DNA from: Methylophaga sp. UBA3192
GTDB lineage: Bacteria; Pseudomonadota; Gammaproteobacteria; Nitrosococcales; Methylophagaceae
Length of the DNA: 64,000 nt
Assembly (NCBI GenBank): GCA_002363955.1
Contig: DEXE01000003.1
Coordinates: 599,060 to 663,059, forward strand
Reading direction: 5' to 3'
This document shows positions 62,183 through 64,000 of this stretch, one piece after another; the stretch's first letter is position 1, and every line of letters starts with the position of its first letter. The position numbers were made by a program, and so were the translations under genes. The notes beneath the pieces were generated by a model. It was not told where the DNA came from. It saw only the letters and a program-made list of their open reading frames with translations, and made no database searches.

Positions 62183-63115
62183 CTAAATTGAAGGTATGAC
62201 ATATTCTCCCAATTCCTGAATTACCTCTTTCGCGGGACGTTTTCCATACTTGAGGTTGATCGTAACGTGATTAACACCTACACCCTTGAGATGTAATAAA
62301 TAATTCAACAGAGCTTTAATACCAGTACGGATTCCTAAATGGATGGGAGTCGGTAGGGTGCTTGGATCTGCAACTAAATCTACGTAGAGAGACTGTGCAA
62401 ACGGTTTGAAAGGTTGATTATTCTCATCCAATATTCGATACCACTGTTTGACAATTCGATCATGAATTGCGAGTGGTCTAGGGTAGGTAATCCATCCATC
62501 TGCATTTTTTGCAACCCAGTCTAAGCTTTGTTGGCTATGTCCAGTGACAAATAATGGAATCACTTCTTTTGCCTTAGGCAGACTGTCCGCTCGCCCGTCC
62601 AAGACTCCATAAGAATTGTTGTAACGTGGTAACGTATCGTACAGCAATTTTTTAAGTGTCTCGAAATGCTCTCTAAACAATTTCCCCCTTAATTCTGGGT
62701 CAACCCCAAAAGCGGGAAACTCAACTGGTCGATCACCTGATGCAACACCCGCTACAATACGACCATTGCTCAGTATATTTAGCGATGCTAGTGATTTAGC
62801 CAGATGTACGGGGTGTCTTAATGGCAGTATGAGCGAGCCTGTCGCCAGTTTGATTGTTTTAGTATGTGCTGCAATCCACCCCATATACACTAGGGGATCA
62901 TAAATTTGTCCTACATCGCCGAACATTGGATCTCGCAAAGGAACATCTCTAAACCAAAGTGCAGAAAATCCTGCCTCTTCTGCCAAGCAAGCTAATGATT
63001 CCTGATCGGCCATAGTGGGAACATCCCCTTGATATGATTCAAGGGGAAACATAAGGCCTAAACTTAATTTTCCTTCATTAAATAGGCTGTTTTCAGTTGT
63101 CGGTTTATTCTTCAT
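62183..63115 (-). CDS. LLM-class flavin-dependent oxidoreductase
   Basis: A 310-residue member of the luciferase-like monooxygenase family (TIM barrel, flavin-dependent). Segments SLGLMFPLESYQ, AGFSALWFRDVPLRDP, KLATGSLILPLRHPVHLAKSLASLNILSNGRIVAGVASGDRPVEFPAFG and PLFVTGHSQQSLDWVAKNADGWITYPR follow the family order. The substrate is unknown. I chose ATG 63115 (MKNKPT) after GGAG; another ATG at 63130 would add five residues. No flavin reductase gene lies nearby. Confidence 0.87.
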   Translation of the reverse strand: MKNKPTTENSLFNEGKLSLGLMFPLESYQGDVPTMADQESLACLAEEAGFSALWFRDVPLRDPMFGDVGQIYDPLVYMGWIAAHTKTIKLATGSLILPLRHPVHLAKSLASLNILSNGRIVAGVASGDRPVEFPAFGVDPELRGKLFREHFETLKKLLYDTLPRYNNSYGVLDGRADSLPKAKEVIPLFVTGHSQQSLDWVAKNADGWITYPRPLAIHDRIVKQWYRILDENNQPFKPFAQSLYVDLVADPSTLPTPIHLGIRTGIKALLNYLLHLKGVGVNHVTINLKYGKRPAKEVIQELGEYVIPSI

Positions 63116-63610
63116 GTAACCATGCTCCATTAGATTCTTGTCGAAACAAATGTTCGACCTCGTACTTTTTCATACAAGAGGTCAATTGCTTGCTCTGTGA
63201 CCTGCATCTAAAGAAATGTCCTCAACTATCACTTCGATTGTTTCGAATTTAAGGCCTTGAGAAAACCTGAGACGAGCCTTTGTCCTCTAGAAGACATTAT
63301 GCTCTTAATGGCTACTGTTACACTTTTTAATATGAATGGAGCAACACTTGCTGGACCTGCGGTCATACCACAAGCGGCAACAACTTCACCTTATTCTGTT
63401 GAGATGCAAGTCTTTGCCAATATATCTCTGTGACTTGACGGGTAAATCGTCCGATGCAAATCCAGGTTTAATGTTGTGATAAAACATTATTTAACACTTC
63501 AACTGAGTGGATAACATGAGGATGGCAAATCTAGCTTGAGTATTTATTGGTGTAGATTTGGTCTTAAAAATCTAATGTATCGTGTGTGCCTATGAAGATA
63601 TTATGCAGAA
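63116..63610. other. Intergenic region, about 500 nt, with no secure gene
   Basis: Between the LLM gene and the TonB receptor. I see a 44-codon open frame from ATG 63300 with no recognisable similarity and no good ribosome site, so I do not call it a gene. No RNA, repeat or mobile element is evident. Confidence 0.5.
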
Positions 63611-63636
63611 ACCCCGACAGTGATGGCTGCCGGGGT
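63611..63636 (-). terminator. Terminator of the TonB-receptor gene
   Basis: On the minus strand the stem (63611-63620 with 63627-63636, 9 of 10 pairing, one mismatch) is followed by GTTTCT. It lies 12 nt after the receptor stop. Confidence 0.7.
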
Positions 63637-63647
63637 GTGTTGAGATG

Positions 63648-64000
63648 TCAGAAGTCCAGTTGGGCTCCCAGTTTGATGGTGCGTGGTGCGCCCTGAGCGA
63701 TGCTTGAGCTGCCTGCAGAGGTCAGCCAATAGGCTTTATCGGTCAGGTTTTCAACATTTAATCGTAATGTCAGCAATTGTTTGTTGAGGTCAATTTCATA
63801 GCGTGCGCCCAAATCAAACAACGTTACCGAGCCCACTTGCCACTGGTTGAAATTATCCAACGGTATGCTGCTGGTGTATTGCGCGCCACCCGTGAGTGTC
63901 AACCGGGTATTTGGCACCTGATATTCACTGTATAAACGGAACTGTCTGTCAGCGACGCCTTGTATCGATTCGCCTTCCAGACTCTCATCAGTAGTTTTTC
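63648..64000 (-). CDS. TonB-dependent siderophore-type receptor, C-terminal part
   Basis: The window holds only the last 116 residues of the gene, which runs off the right edge. The frame is open to base 64000. The strand pattern QFRLYSEYQVPNTRLTLTGGAQYTSSIPL, VTLFDLGARYEIDL and LRLNVENLTDKAYWL, then the final LGAQLDF ending in Phe, is that of the barrel C terminus of siderophore receptors (FhuE/FpvA-like). The ligand cannot be told from this part. Confidence 0.85.
   Translation of the reverse strand, partial: KTTDESLEGESIQGVADRQFRLYSEYQVPNTRLTLTGGAQYTSSIPLDNFNQWQVGSVTLFDLGARYEIDLNKQLLTLRLNVENLTDKAYWLTSAGSSSIAQGAPRTIKLGAQLDF

Noticed and set aside
63300..63434. 44-codon plus-strand open frame after the TonB receptor gene
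   Set aside because: No ribosome site, no similarity and no partner; it is probably chance in a 500-nt gap.

Overview
The window is chromosomal DNA from a gammaproteobacterium. It carries recC-recB-recD, yhcB/zapG, ubiK, comM, rep, ppnP, a DUF481 outer-membrane protein and pxpABC, all with short tight spacing and ATGA/TGATG overlaps. The mix of a class I phosphoribulokinase, phosphite oxidation, VPLPA-CTERM sorting and marine-type housekeeping genes would fit a Methylophaga-like methylotroph. That taxonomic guess is an inference only, because no rRNA or other marker gene is present. No rRNA, tRNA or CRISPR array was found.

Layout. (a) 1-2000: end of an M23 peptidase gene and a secreted alpha/beta hydrolase. 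(b) 2040-5840: AT-rich accessory segment with a Cas2/SinR-like gene, a beta-class DNA methyltransferase, two unknown genes convergent with it, a tandem 16-bp repeat and an NYN/OST-HTH putative RNase. (c) 5980-11470: VPLPA-CTERM surface protein, ABM-domain membrane protein, chemotaxis receptor, then a DUF6653-like gene split by a 313-bp MITE, followed by decayed remnants. (d) 11470-20100: phosphoribulokinase, 5-oxoprolinase pxpABC, a membrane protein plus cytochrome b561 behind two FNR-like boxes, and several exported proteins. (e) 20280-28900: heavy-metal RND efflux operon with DUF3240 partner, its divergent two-component system, and a VIT1-type transporter. (f) 29050-32170: a PmrA-type box, a methyltransferase and InaA/Kdo-kinase-like gene, a class D beta-lactamase and an HD hydrolase. 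(g) 32300-45260: recCBD and housekeeping genes. (h) 45330-49890: ptxABCDE, a phosphite uptake and oxidation operon behind four 11-bp-spaced Pho-box repeats. (i) 49880-56550: DUF481 protein, vapBC, comM, rep and a His-rich YcnI-like protein. (j) 56590-60330: IS30 element, truncated IS3 remnant and a two-gene cassette (DUF3883 nuclease-like plus HEPN-like) bounded by 27-bp near-identical repeats. (k) 60350-64000: DUF2200 protein, MFS transporter, LLM oxidoreductase and the end of a TonB-dependent receptor.

How the parts work together. The ptx operon should import phosphite and oxidise it to phosphate with NAD+ under phosphate limitation. The pxp proteins salvage 5-oxoproline to glutamate. The RND pump and its two-component system form a metal-responsive efflux unit. 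RecBCD, Rep and ComM serve DNA repair and recombination. The two accessory islands (b and j) are the best places to look for uncharacterised defence-type modules.
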